From Sordaria brevicollis (taxonomy: Eukaryota > Ascomycota > Sordariomycetes > Sordariales > Sordariaceae), in contig JAUTDP010000009.1 in NCBI GenBank assembly GCA_033439795.1, positions 1,240,001 to 1,304,000 of the forward strand: a stretch of 64,000 nucleotides of DNA, given 5' to 3'. Below are positions 1 through 12,200 of this stretch, in pieces; positions within the stretch are counted from its first letter, which is position 1, and every line of letters starts with the position of its first letter. A program made the position numbers and the translations under genes. Under the pieces are notes generated by a model. The model did not search any database. It was given only the letters and a program-made list of their open reading frames with translations, and was not told the origin of the DNA.

Positions 1-249
1 TCACCACCACATCGCCGTCTCCACGGTATCCTCCTCCGTATGATTCTACACGTTGAAGCAAGGAAAGAATGGTCTGTCCATCTACTACCGGACTGGAGCG
101 GTTATTCAAGAACGAAGGTTGAGAAGTTACCAGTCCATGAGCATTCCGTTCCATCTGCCCTTCTTCAAAGGAAGGCACTGGCAGAAGTGGAAAAACAGCT
201 GTCCTTAAATGAGAAACCACCATCGAACCATGAGTTTCGTGTTTTCTAA
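1..249 (+). CDS. possible 3' end of an upstream gene
   Basis: The frame beginning at base 1 is open until a TAA at 247-249 and encodes a mildly basic peptide with a helical stretch ending QLSLNEKPPSNHEFRVF. It has no start of its own except an internal ATG at 40. It could be the last exon of a gene starting left of the window, or a chance open frame. I recognise no domain. The following 280 bp hold nothing I can identify. Confidence 0.2.
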   Translation, partial: SPPHRRLHGILLRMILHVEARKEWSVHLLPDWSGYSRTKVEKLPVHEHSVPSALLQRKALAEVEKQLSLNEKPPSNHEFRVF

Positions 250-532
250 CCACATCCAAATCTGGAACATGATCAGAGTTTCTGTGAGCACCACACAACT
301 ACCGTGAAACTAACAAGAAGTCTTTTATGCGAACAGTTGTTACCAACAATCGGTCAACGTTTCATTTAATCATGAGGATCTTGTCTTGTCTGCCTGTCAA
401 GAACAAGTGACAGTTGATCTTCTCCGCAAGCCGAAGCGGAAATTTGCACCAATCCTGCACGGCATCCATCCAATCCCGTCCTCGCCAACCAACAGACGAC
501 TCCCCAAATTATTGTCGCAACAAACAACCACA

Positions 533-972
533 ATGAGGCGGCCCATGGGGATAGAAGCGTCCGTGAGAAAAGCTGCCGAGCTGGCCAAGGAGATCCATTT
601 CCTACTCGCAAACGATGCTCGTCTGTTGGGATTATTGCTCAACTTTGCCGACATGACAAGGGATCAAAAGACGTGGACCGCAGATCAATTCGCAAAATAC
701 GGGACCAGACTGTACCCCAAAATCTACTCACTAGCGTGTGATAGCGCGGAGAGGGAAAACAGCGAAAAGGAGGAACGTTTGTGGGTCATGGTTGGGTTGT
801 TGTTGGGGGAGGTTGAGATGACTCGTGAGTGTAGATTACCTACTTTGTTTACCTACCTATATTTTAGGTACCAGCTAGACCGTTCTACTAACTCTCATGC
901 TTTTCTTCTTTTGCTCACCCGATCGGTAGTCAACACTTTTGTCAACTTAAGCCAAAAGACTTTTACGGGTGA
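533..972 (+). CDS. small orphan protein, two exons proposed
   Basis: The start is chosen at ATG 533, preceded by CCACA, a good fungal start context; the open frame extends upstream but without an ATG. Exon 1 (533-834) encodes an alpha-helical protein containing KAAELAKEIHFLLANDARLL and an acidic/basic helix ERENSEKEERLWVM. A GTGAGT donor at 835, a TACTAAC-like branch near 889 and an AG at 928-929 give exon 2 (930-972), ending in TGA after about 114 residues. Without splicing the frame stops at 976, so the protein changes little. No known domain is recognised. It lies in an accessory-looking region with other small orphan genes. The coding nature is plausible, the function unknown. Confidence 0.4.
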
Positions 973-2138
973 GTAAAACTACGACAGTGTTTCTTTTGCC
1001 CGACATACATACTAGACCTGGACCTAGACCTCCTCCAACTGCACCGCTTCCCATCCCAACTACCAACCTAGTTAGCACATAGAAAGAATCTCCGCCTTGT
1101 CAAATACTTACTAACAAGGCTATTCAATTTACTAAACCGAGAACAATAGGGCGAACATTTACATGGGTGGATCAATCAAGAACCACACCTTATCCTAGCG
1201 GATTTGGTACAGGTTGGTACGTGCAAGTGCATGGAGACAGTATGGGCTTTGGAACTCGAACAAAGACAGTGCTCAACTACCTATAACACTTTGGAAGTGA
1301 GAAAGATGGAATAGCTTTGGTGTATTATACCTACACCTGGATAACTCTAGCAAGAAAGGCATGAATGCACAGGATAGGTATATACAATTTGGGTTAGGGA
1401 ATTGGGGTGTTTGTTCGTTTTGGCATAGCGGGACTTGTTAATTATATTATTGAAGAGAAAAGGTGGAAATGAGTGGGCTTACGTGTGGAAAATAGAGCCA
1501 TGAGGCACAATATGAAGCGATCGACAAGAGAGAGAGAGAGAGAGATGGAAGAATATTTTCGTCGAAACACCATCAGTGTAAAACGTCTATAGCCGCTGTC
1601 AATTTCCTTTACGAAAAGTCAAAGAAATTCTTGGTCTCGAGGGCTGGTAGGGGTCGAGTGTCCGATGGGTATGATGTGGTGTGATGTGATCAGGAAACGC
1701 CAGTCGCCAACTGACCCTGTAACTTCAGCAAAAAGATTTGTAACCGCCGTTTGTTTCGGAGTTTGTCTACAAGTGTCGTTGGATCTCCACTTCCGGAGTC
1801 AACTGTGACTCTTCGATCTGTTTTCCTTTTTGTGATGGTTCGAGGTCATGCTCTGTTGGCGCTGTGGCCGGTGGAGAATTGCTCTTGGTGACGGCCCGTT
1901 GGTGTTGAAGGAATGCCGTTCCTTTGATCATCTGCGAAGCCCGGTGTCAGTTTTGTCGACGGTCGAGGAAGTGGAAAAAATGTTCACTTCGCCAACGAAC
2001 ATCTCCGGGCTCATCAGTGACTAGACAAATATCATCAAATCCAGAACTCTTCTGTTTCGCGCACACAAAGCATTCAATCAGTTCTTATCAATTTCACATT
2101 TCTCCTGCGGACTTCGTCGTCGCAAAATTGTCATCAAT
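973..2138. other. intergenic stretch with (AG)n microsatellite
   Basis: No supported gene. It contains a run of nine AG dinucleotides at 1527-1544. The last 150 bp are pyrimidine-rich and look like a 5' leader for the gene starting at 2139. Confidence 0.5.
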
Positions 2139-2588
2139 ATGTCACGCGACGGAACACCAGAAGAGCTCCACAAGACACAACAGAAGGTTTCACAGGCCAT
2201 GGTGGCGCTCAAAAATAATATCATAGCAAACACCCGTCAGGAACACATATTGCTGGACGCCGAACATAGACGGTTTCGACTCCCGACCTTGTCACCACAA
2301 CACATTCCCAAGTTGAAGGAACTCCGGGAAGAAATTAAACCTGATTTTGATGCAGAGGGCGATGTAAGCACCATCTCTTCAGATTGGAATGGACAGGGTG
2401 GGATATTCGTGAACGGGGTAACATATATCTTACAGTATCTTACTAACTTCCTAATTGAAACGCCCATCCGCACATTGAGGAAACATATAGTCCCCCCCCC
2501 CGTCTTCCATCCCAACATCAAACAGGGGGGACCCATACGACGAAACGGCAAGAGCGGCGGTTCTATCTACCGCGGTTCGAATTACTAA
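2139..2588 (+). CDS. small orphan protein, probably two exons
   Basis: ATG 2139 sits in a good context (ATCAATATGTC). The first 75 codons encode a helical, charged protein (TPEELHKTQQKVSQAMVALK, then KLKELREEIKPDFD). A GTAAGC donor at 2364 falls exactly in phase 0. A TTACAG acceptor ends at 2435, giving a 72-bp intron that is also open if retained; exon 2 (2436-2588) ends in a basic Gly-rich tail (GGPIRRNGKSGGS). The layout (helical exon 1 with a KLxxL motif about 15 residues before a phase-0 intron, then a short Gly/Arg-rich exon) resembles the genes at 15.5 kb and 18.3 kb. No known domain. The intron is inferred. Confidence 0.45.
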   Translation: MSRDGTPEELHKTQQKVSQAMVALKNNIIANTRQEHILLDAEHRRFRLPTLSPQHIPKLKELREEIKPDFDAEGDVSTISSDWNGQGGIFVNGVTYILQYLTNFLIETPIRTLRKHIVPPPVFHPNIKQGGPIRRNGKSGGSIYRGSNY

Positions 2589-2922
2589 AATTGCGGAGCC
2601 CCCAGACCCACAATTGCCCGATTCGGCAAATTCTGAGTTCAGCTGAACTCAAATCGCAGGACATGTCACATTCAATCCCACATAGCTTCATACGCACTCG
2701 GTCAAATTTTGATCTCAAAACTCTGGCAGATACGCCGTATTTATCTTCACATATATACAAAATTGCATGCAAATGCACCCAAATTTAGTAGTAATACAGC
2801 GTTGCGCGTATCGGGAAAATGCCATTTCATCCGACGGGACTTTGCAGAAGTTTGCCTGCGACCGTGGTCACATGCCCGCTTCTACTATTCGTCTACCATT
2901 TGAAAATCGCTAAGTCCAAACA

Positions 2923-3032
2923 TTTGCCGGCAAAACGTCATCACCCGGCAACTCGGAATCGAATTTTGCCGGCAAAACGTCTACACCCGGCAACTCACCC
3001 ACTTTGCCGGCAAAACCCACTCCCGGCAAATC
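2923..3032. repeat. three copies of a palindromic TTTGCCGGCAAA unit
   Basis: TTTGCCGGCAAAAC occurs at 2923, 2965 and 3003. It contains the perfect palindrome TTTGCCGGCAAA. Each copy is followed 6-8 bp later by CCCGGCAA(C/A)TC. The spacing is about 40 bp. Confidence 0.8.
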
Positions 3033-3717
3033 TTCCACTTCACAGCACATCACATCACTACCTTTCACCCCACCACTTTCACTACACAACAACATCTCCA
3101 ACCAACACCATCTCTTTCATCACCACTTTCATTAAACAACGTTGCGCAACACCAACAATCATCTAGATATCACCATATTCATCGATTCCAACACCTCAAA
3201 CGAACCGCGCGCATCGTTTACGGGGCTACATTCAATCGGGCAGACCGACCGACCGACCGCGGCGCGACCAGCACCTTCCACCAGGCGGCGGCAATTACCA
3301 CCCGCGACCGGCACTTTCCCCAGCGGGGGCAGTCACCACCCGCGACCGCTAGCACCTTCCACCCCGTAACACCAACAAAGGAAGTCGCGATACCATTCAC
3401 CTACGACCGCCACCCGCGACCGCGACCGTCATTCCAAGTCGATCACCACCTTCCACCCCACCACCAACATTCACCACCACCACCTTCCATTCAAACGACT
3501 ATTCACCACCACCGCTTGCCATCTCGACCGCCATTCACCAACAAACAAGAAAGTCGCGACGGCAGCAAACGCGACCACGGTCACGTCGGAGTGCAAATCT
3601 TACCATCTAGTAACGCGCCTGCCAGGCACCTATCAGCACCCTCCCAGAAGGTATAAAAATCTCCTTCCCCCCCGCCCTCTATTCCCAAACTCTCCCCCCT
3701 TCATTACACAATTATAT

Positions 3718-4214
3718 CCCGACTTCTTTCAGAGAAATTGTCTCCCGACTTCTTTCAGAAGAGGGTTGGTCCCCCCCTCCTCTCCTCTCCTCCCCTCCCC
3801 TCCCCTTCACGTCGCCGCTAACTTTTCTCATCACCATCTCAGACCTCGACCGTAATCCACTCCCGCATACCCGGGTCTGGCCATTTACCGCCGGCTTCTC
3901 GACTTTTACCACTACCTCGACCTCCCCCAAGTTATCTCCCGACTTCTTTCAAGGCTTCGGTCTTAGAACCGCTCGCTGCCGCCCTACAACAGGACGGAAT
4001 CGGCGCCCGGCCTTTTCACGCCAAATTGCCAAACTAAATCAAGGATACAGTTAGTTCTCCCATCTCCCCTCCCCTCCCCTCTCCCTTCTTCCCCCGCTAA
4101 CTTCTCTGCAACAACCACTCTCGACCCCACAATCTGTTGGACCGACCCTCAAATACCCCGGCCGATACCCAGCCGCAGAAAACAACACTACGGTTATCTC
4201 CCGACTTCTTTCAA
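3718..4214 (+). repeat. four dispersed copies of CCCGACTTCTTTCA
   Basis: Identical 14-mers begin at 3718, 3744, 3938 and 4200. They are usually preceded by TATCT or TATAT and followed by G or AG. The intervening DNA is not repeated. Confidence 0.8.
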
Positions 4215-4370
4215 GACCTCGCCACATTGGGTCAGCGTCTCATCCATTGCGGCGTTCTTCCTTGGAGTTCTTCCTTGGAATCAAGCAACCGTCACCGCCG
4301 GCCAAATAAAGGAGAAAACACACGGCGGTTGAGTAAAGCAAAGCCATCATCGATCGGGGGTTGCCTTTTA

Positions 4371-4418
4371 GTCTATCTTTCGGTCTACCTTTTGGTCTAT
4401 CTTTCGGTCTATCTTTCA
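4371..4418 (+). repeat. 12-bp tandem repeat, four units
   Basis: GTCTATCTTTCG, GTCTACCTTTTG, GTCTATCTTTCG and GTCTATCTTTCA are joined head to tail. The array ends 26 bp before the proposed start codon of the Helitron gene, so it lies in its 5' leader or core promoter. Confidence 0.85.
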
Positions 4419-7400
4419 ATTTACAACCATTCCAATTATACAAAATGGAGGAATCAACAAAAAAATACGGCACATGTAAAAAGATCAAGCCAATACAAAA
4501 CTTCGTCAACAAAAGGAATCCCAATACTCATACTACTACCTATAATGCCTACCGTCAGCAAACTATAAATTCATCTCCCATCTTCTTTTTTATTATCATT
4601 CCCTTCCAGCCATTCAGCCAGCCAACCAATATTATCTGTTTAACGGTAAATCCTTTAAAAAATGCATAAGTCCTACCAATAGAATCCCGGTATACCGCGC
4701 CGTCTCACCACCTTCGGGTAAATGAGAGCCTATCATAGGTAATTCCACGGCCCGAGCCGAGGGGGGTTGCGGGTGCGACTCAGGGGGCACTAGCTGGCTG
4801 GCTACTATCTTGAACCACTAACTTTTCTTTTAGACCGACAATCAGAATAAGAAGCGAAGAGGTTCCATTCGATCCATTACTTCCAATGCCATATCGACCA
4901 TCACTGGCAGTAAAAAACATCCAACCGAGGCTTTACTTTCATCACCAGAAGACCAGCCTCGCCGCCGTACCCCGCGGTTACCTATACCCCAAATCTTCCA
5001 CAATGCTGCTCAAGATCCCCCACCGCCACCGCCGCCTCCCGTTCCGGCATTTCAAAACCCGGCTGCTCCTCCAGTTTTTAATCAACGTTTTGCCGACTTT
5101 ATTATCCGAAATTATCAACCCCAAGGTCCAGCATTTCAGCGCTTAAACCCCCGCCGCCGTTATAACCGTGACGAGAGTGAGGATGTCATTTCTACTCAAG
5201 AATTCGAAGAGTTTCAACGGCAGCAAGATGCACAACAACCTGCTGGAGGTGGCATGTTTAGTCCCCATGCCGTGACTAGACAAGAGCTTGAGGCAAGAAG
5301 AAGGCAGCAACAAGAACAAAGTCTACCTATCGACCAACCTCAACGGCCGCAACCCCAACTCCCCCAACATCATCCCGATCGCGGTCCATTCACTCCCAAC
5401 ATCCTAACAATTCAAGACTTTAATCAACAACATCGCCCTCGACCTCGACAACCCCCCCTTCAACCTATTGATATCCGTGAACGTCATCGCCTTCACATTC
5501 TCCAACAACAACGACAAAACCAGGCACAACACAATCAGGCCTTACGTCAACGGGCTAATCTCAATGCGCTCATAGTTGAGCGTAGACTTGAAAGTCCAGA
5601 GACTGCTTCTCAAAAGTTCCGTAACAACGAACGACTTACTCTTGCCAATATTGCTCGATAGGGTCAAGATAATGCGGACCATCCATTGCCGGCAGTCCGT
5701 CCTATTCAAGAACAGCGCCCGCAGCCTCCCTATAACGACCCAAATCAATCGCAGCCCAAAACGTATCGATTCAAGGAGCATAAGCCAAAGTACAAATCGA
5801 TTCGGGACAAGGTCATCCAGACAGCAATGAATGCGCCCAAGATTTTGAGACGTAGAAAATATTCCCAAGTAAGTCTCCCATCATCATTTGTTCTCATCAT
5901 CAACTAACTTTTTTCCCTAGGATGACGAAGAGACTGCTGCTGCGCGTGCCCAGCAATTGGAAATCCAGCGCGACCACCGTCAACAGAAACGAAGAAACGA
6001 ATCTATCTCCCCAACACCCTCATTGACTACCCTCATTGCTCGTCAACATCCCAGTCTTCAAGAGACCGTTACAGACCCTTCCCACACTCAACCATTTCGA
6101 TGCGACATTTATAACATTCTTCGTCACCCCAACGACCGGTTACCAGATGCACCAAATGGCCGTACTATATGCATTATCTACGTATCCCTCCCACATACCA
6201 ACATCTGGTATCAGACAAAGATTTGCCGACAATGCCATCAAAAATAGCCCCGGTCCGAATTCATTAACACCAACACATACCAAAAATTCGACATTTACCA
6301 TAATTGCAAGAAGCCGACCAGAATTTATCGTAAATACCGTCTGCCATAGCCACGTACGGACTTCACCGACCCCCAATACTACAGTGAATAGGATACCTAT
6401 CATCGATGCCAAAGGCGGCGCCGACGGGGCAATCCTTCCCAAGGAGACGACCACCCCATGCCTCCAATCGATAATGAAGATGAACCATACTTCATATATC
6501 CTTCGTACAACCAAGCGCGTCACCCCTCTAATCGTGATAAGGACACTAGATTCTATGTCATCTATCTTCATAACAGTCCCAATCACAACATCCGCGACGA
6601 GCCCAAGATCTGCCTCTATTGCAAGAAGCAGTATTCCCGCGGCGAATTCTTTGACCGCCGAAATATTGAACGCAATTACTGCATAACATGCTGGCGCCAG
6701 GTCAATAAAGACATTCCCGATCACGAAGATGGTTACGAAGACGGACATTATATTTACAGTTTCGCTAATGATGATGACGACTACATCGAAGAATACGGTA
6801 TTCGCAACCCAGCCAGGCTCCCCCCCGTCAGAAGAAGAAACCTTACCGACAGTGATCCTTTTCAGGATTCAAATGCCACCCTCGACATCGATAACTTTGT
6901 CTACGATTATAGCACCCTCGAGACCCCTAAGCTAGAGCTACAATTGCCAAGAAGAGGTCGCCCACCCGGGAGGAGAGCCGCGGCGCGTCCCCTACGCGAC
7001 AGAACGCCAGGACCGCGTTTTCCTGGCTTGGAGGGTGTCATATTTAACAGGAATCCAATCTTTGATGGGGACATGAATGCCCGCGCCATCCCTGACCTCG
7101 ACCATCAACTCAATACCAACTTTCACGAAGCACTCGATCAGATCGCCATAACGAAATGCGACCGTTATCAAGAAAAGTGGTTTACGATCACAGTCAATCA
7201 AGAAGGTATATACGACCGATATCGTCGTATTGATGCCAACATGCAGCCCAATGATCCTTTTCTATTCAGTGCTGAGAATATAATGGATTTGGGAACGTTC
7301 CCCCCAGACCACCCTATTTCCCGACTACCAAAGCTTAACCACATAGAAGAAATACTTATATCCCCGGTCCATATCTTTATCGGTAAGTATAATGCCATCT

Positions 7401-8008
7401 TCAAATTATTTTCTTTTGCTTACTTACTTTTCTAAATGTCTACAAATTCGGTAGTCGACAGCGCAAATATAAGGGTCACTGCATCAACTTTATTCGAAAC
7501 GTTACCTATATCTGTCGGCAGCTACCCAAGATCCCCCAAGAAATCGATATTATATTGGTCAGACCACACAATATTCGCAATCAGCCGCACATTATCAACC
7601 GTATTCAACGTAATTTTCAAGTCAATCGATGGAAAATCGAGGCATAGCTTCGATTCTTAAAGGAAAATCACCCAGGCTTTATCGACATTGAAATCGATCC
7701 GGCCAGACTTGCAGCATTGCCTCAAAATAGTGACATTCTTGACGATATTGCCGTCATCAACGCTAACGACATTGACATCGAAGAGCTTGATGAAGAAGAC
7801 CAGGCAAGGCTCAGGGAGATCATGGAAGAGGCAGATAAAATCGAGGTCTTTGCAGCGCCAGATGTCATGGCTGGTCAAGTCAATGATATTGATCAGTTGA
7901 GGGCTCAATTGCGCGGCGACCCAATGCCAGATCCCAACTTTGCACCTATTCAGCAAGGACCACCACCAAGACCACCACTAGGTCCGGCTCCAACTCCGGC
8001 TATTCCCG

Positions 8009-8062
8009 GTCCGGCATCACCAGCTCCGGCATCACCAGCTCCGGCATCACCCGCTCCGGCTC
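8009..8062 (+). repeat. in-frame 15-bp repeat encoding PASPA
   Basis: The unit TCCGGCATCACCAGC is repeated about three times with minor changes inside the Helitron gene, giving a Pro/Ala/Ser-rich linker just before the Rep domain. Confidence 0.7.
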
Positions 8063-9074
8063 CCCCGGTTCAAAGACCAGCCCCCCCTCCCCATCCCCCT
8101 ATTCCCGGTCCAGGTGTCCATACTGGTCCTTACTACATTCGACAAGGCCCCCTTCGCAGCCAACCTATCAACGAATTCCAGCGTAATCAACCGATTCTTT
8201 CATGGGCATTCCCTACCCTATTTCCTTATGGTCAAGCCGATTATTTTACACCTCGACTAAGGAATATCCAGTTTAATGAATGGATTCGGCATACTATACG
8301 ATAGCATAACGGCCGCTTTGCCCAGCACGATCGTTTTCGTTATGTCGTATTCAATTCCATAATGAGAGGGCAGGTCAACAGCAAGAGTGCATTCTACCTC
8401 AACCACCCCAGATTCAACCGTAATATATTCGCCAACCCCGAAATTATCCAAGAGCATTTCGAAGCCCGCAGCGAAGAGTCCGTTGCCTTTTTGAACTCTA
8501 TTGTCCGGTATTCAAAGGCTTTACGTAGTACTCGCGGTTACTGGATCCAGAAATCCCGCGATTTATCGACCCACGTCAATTTCTTGGGCATGCCCGCCAT
8601 GTTTATGACTTTTAGTGCTGCTGATAATCACTGGCGCGACCTTACCAAGCATATGCCCAGATTTGACGAATAGTTAGCATCTAATAATAAGCAACGCAGA
8701 ACCATCTCGAAAGAGAACATTCTCAACAACCCTCATATTGCCACCTACTATTTCTAGAAGAGGTTCGAACTATTCAAAGAACACTACTTAATCCCGAAGT
8801 TCAAATTTAATGACTTCTGGTGGCGTCTAGAGTTCCAGGCTCGCGGTACTGGTCATACCCATAGTATTTACTGGGTTGATAACATCGAGGCTCCCAATCT
8901 AGCAGACCCAGAAGTGCGCCGCCTATTTGCTTAGCTATGGGGTTACCATATCACGGCTTATAACCCCGCACTACACCGGGTTGAACAACCACCCGAGGCA
9001 TACTACGGCCCAAATAAAGACCCGGAAGGATTACCACCTCAACTTCGGCATTAGCTCCGGCGTCCGTCCCAGGC

Positions 9075-9200
9075 CGAAAACTCTCAAGCTCAAGCCGAAA
9101 ATGCTCCGTCTCAGGCCGAAAATGGTAATGCTCAGGCCGAAAATCAAAATGTTTAGGCCGACAACTCTCAGGCCCAGGACGATAATTCTCAGGCCCCCCG
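9075..9200 (+). repeat. imperfect in-frame repeat encoding SQAEN
   Basis: CTCAGGCCGAAAAT-like units recur about six times, coding for QAEN/SQAEN. The Helitron frame shifts by one base just after this array, a likely slippage site. Confidence 0.7.
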
Positions 9201-12200
9201 GGAAATTAAGAGGCTCAAGAAGCTCCCATTATCTTCAGTCCCGAGCCACCCCCGCGTCCGGCCACCCCACCCGGTATCCCGGTTTCCGTTCTACGACATC
9301 ACATTGACCGTACTGATATATTAAATCGGTTATATCTCGACATCTAGCCCACCTTCCAAGAGCTGTCCGACATGATCAATAGAATACAGAGGCATAAATG
9401 TTCTGATACCTACTGTCTTCGAAGACGTCGTCAAGTCTTTGGGGAAGGTTATGTTCCGGCAAAAGGAGAACCCGTTGAGCAAAAGAAATATCGATTTCAT
9501 TTCCCCAAGAAACTTCATAACGACCCCATATTCACCACCCGTATCAACCCTAGGTTCTGGCTTTTTAACGGTAAACGGAATAATACCGTTCTCAATCAGT
9601 ATAATCCCGGTATATCGCTGGGTTGGATAGCCAACACTAATTTGCAGCCATGCAGCAGCTTAAACGCCGTATTGAACTACGTCGCCAAATATATATCGAA
9701 GGCCGAGACAAGGTCCAAATCATATAAGAAAATTGCCGCAGAAGTAATCCCTCAGCTAAATACCAACAACTCTATCAAGCAATTTGCGGCCAAGTTCATG
9801 AACAAACTTGTGGCTGAGCGTAACTGGTCTGCACAGGAAGTCTGTCACATTCTTCTTGAACTACCCTTACAAGCAAGCACCCGCGTCGTTGTCTTTATCG
9901 ACTGCCGCCACCGCAATCAAAACGGCATCATTATAGCCAACCCCAATGCAGACCTTTTCGATACAGAACGAAGGCGTCAAAATACTACCGCTAATACAAA
10001 TGATGAAGCTGTTGCTGGTCTTCACATTGGTGCCAATAATGAAATTCGACCATCACGATCGGTCTACCAAAAGTATCAAGCGCGCGGTAACAACCATACA
10101 GAGGTTTCGTACTTCGAATTTCTCACTACCTTTGATACCAACGCGCCTAATCCCAGACCTCTGTCTAACCGCGCCAAACATAGGGTACTCAACTACTTCC
10201 CTGTCTACAGCTCTAAAGATGACCCTAAAAACTACATACGTATCAAGCTCATGCTTCAACACCCTCATCGACGGCCAGATGATTTGTTCACCGTCGGTAG
10301 GGTGCGTTACGACACGTATACTGAAGCATTTGCAATATACCAAGAAGACCATCAACACCCGAATGACCATTACGGCAAGCTGCCACCTCCAGTCCCTAAA
10401 AAAGACTTCGAGCCTCCTACCCAAGAAGAGGAACCAGACGAACCTAATGGGTGGGAGGGTTATGCCAAAGAGCTGCCTAACAACCGAGGCAATATTAATG
10501 ATAATGACGGTAAAAATCTGGGCAATACCTTAGGAAGTCGTATCATCGACATCAATTACCCCTAGTAGGAGCGTCACCATAAACGTTATCAAGACTTCGC
10601 CGCTATATCCGGTACTTACTAGAAAGATCGAAGAGGCACGCCTGTCCCCAATGCTAATCCAGTTGATCCGCCCAACCCGGACCTTCTCAACGCCGAGCAA
10701 CGCATAATCTATAACATATACACTAAACATTATCAAACTATTCTTAATAGCCAGGCTCCAGATCAGCTACTTGTGCAGGTTGATGGTAGAGGTAGCACAG
10801 GAAAGTCCTTCCTTATTCAAATATTATACCAACGTCTCATTAAGATAGCTGGCGATAATCACCCTATTCCCGTTATTCGTTGCGCCCCTACCGGCATTAC
10901 TGCCAACAACATTAATAGATATACCATCCACTCCCTCTTAAAGCTCCCTTTTACTAGCAGTTCCTTAAATAACCTCAACCATACCAAACTTACCGACATT
11001 CAAATAAAACTTCGACCGTACAAATACTTCATCATCGACGAAAAATCCATACTAGGTTTAAGGACCATGTACTATATCGATAAGAGGTTACGCCAAATCT
11101 TCCCAGAAAACCAAAGAAAGCTGTTTGGGGGTGCGAACATTCTTCTACTTGGTGATTTCTATCAACTCCCTCCCGTCGGCCAGAAACCGTTATTTTTCCA
11201 TAAACCTCGACAATTTCGTAATAACCCCAATACCCAGCTTGAAGCACCAGATGAAGAGAATCCCGGTCTACTTCCCAACGAGACAGAAGAGCAACGGCGG
11301 CAAAGAAGACTTGGTAAACTCGACTCTGTACAACGCAACGGTCGTAACTATTATCATGCCTTTGATTGGAGTATTAAACTCAAGGTAGTTGTCCGTCAAC
11401 AGGGTAATGATCAGGCTGAGTTCCGTGAGGCACTCGATGGATTGAGGGACAACCTCCCTACCGCTGCTCACTAGCGCACATTAGCCAATCGATGCAAGCA
11501 GGTTTTGCCGGTCCCGGAACAAGAGCTCTTCAATGATGCATTACGCATTTACCCTACCAACAAGCAGGTTAACCAGTATAACCTTCGGCATTTGGAGGCG
11601 ATCAATCAGCCGGCATTCAAGATGAACGCCAAACATACCGGTCGTAGTACTGGTACTGCTACCTTTACCGAAGCCGGTAACCTGCACGCCGTTCTTCATT
11701 TAGTGTTTAAAAGTAAGGTCATACTTACGGAAAACCTCTGGACCGAAACTAGGTTAGTCAATAGCGCCATCGGTACAGTTGTCGATGCTGCTTAGAGTGC
11801 AGATCGTCGACATAATATACAGTGAATCTTTTCTTTCTTTCTTGACATTAATAATAGATTGATACTAACTCTATATACTTAATCCGGATGCCAAAGACCC
11901 TCCCTTCGTCATCTTAGTCAACTTTCCCAGCTATCGAAGTCCCCGTTGCTTTAACGACATTGACGTTAACGACCGCACGGTCCCCATCTTCGCAGTCACT
12001 CGGGAGTTTCAAAGAGGCGCTACCCAGTATACCCGCACCCAATTTCCGTTGACCATTGCATATACCATTACTGTGCATAAATCACAGGGACAAACTCTGG
12101 ACCGTGCAGTTCTCGACGTTTCTCAGAAACAATTTACCAATGGTCTTACGTACGTAGCCGTATCCCGTATAAAGACCTTACAGGGTATAATGTTTGAAGA

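Larger units (their letters stand above)
2589..4444. other. repeat-containing stretch left of the Helitron gene
   Basis: No convincing gene. The sequence is C/T/A-rich and holds several short repeat families, listed separately. Part of it is probably the left end and promoter of the Helitron, but a 5' TC terminus could not be fixed because no target-site duplication exists for this class. Confidence 0.4.
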
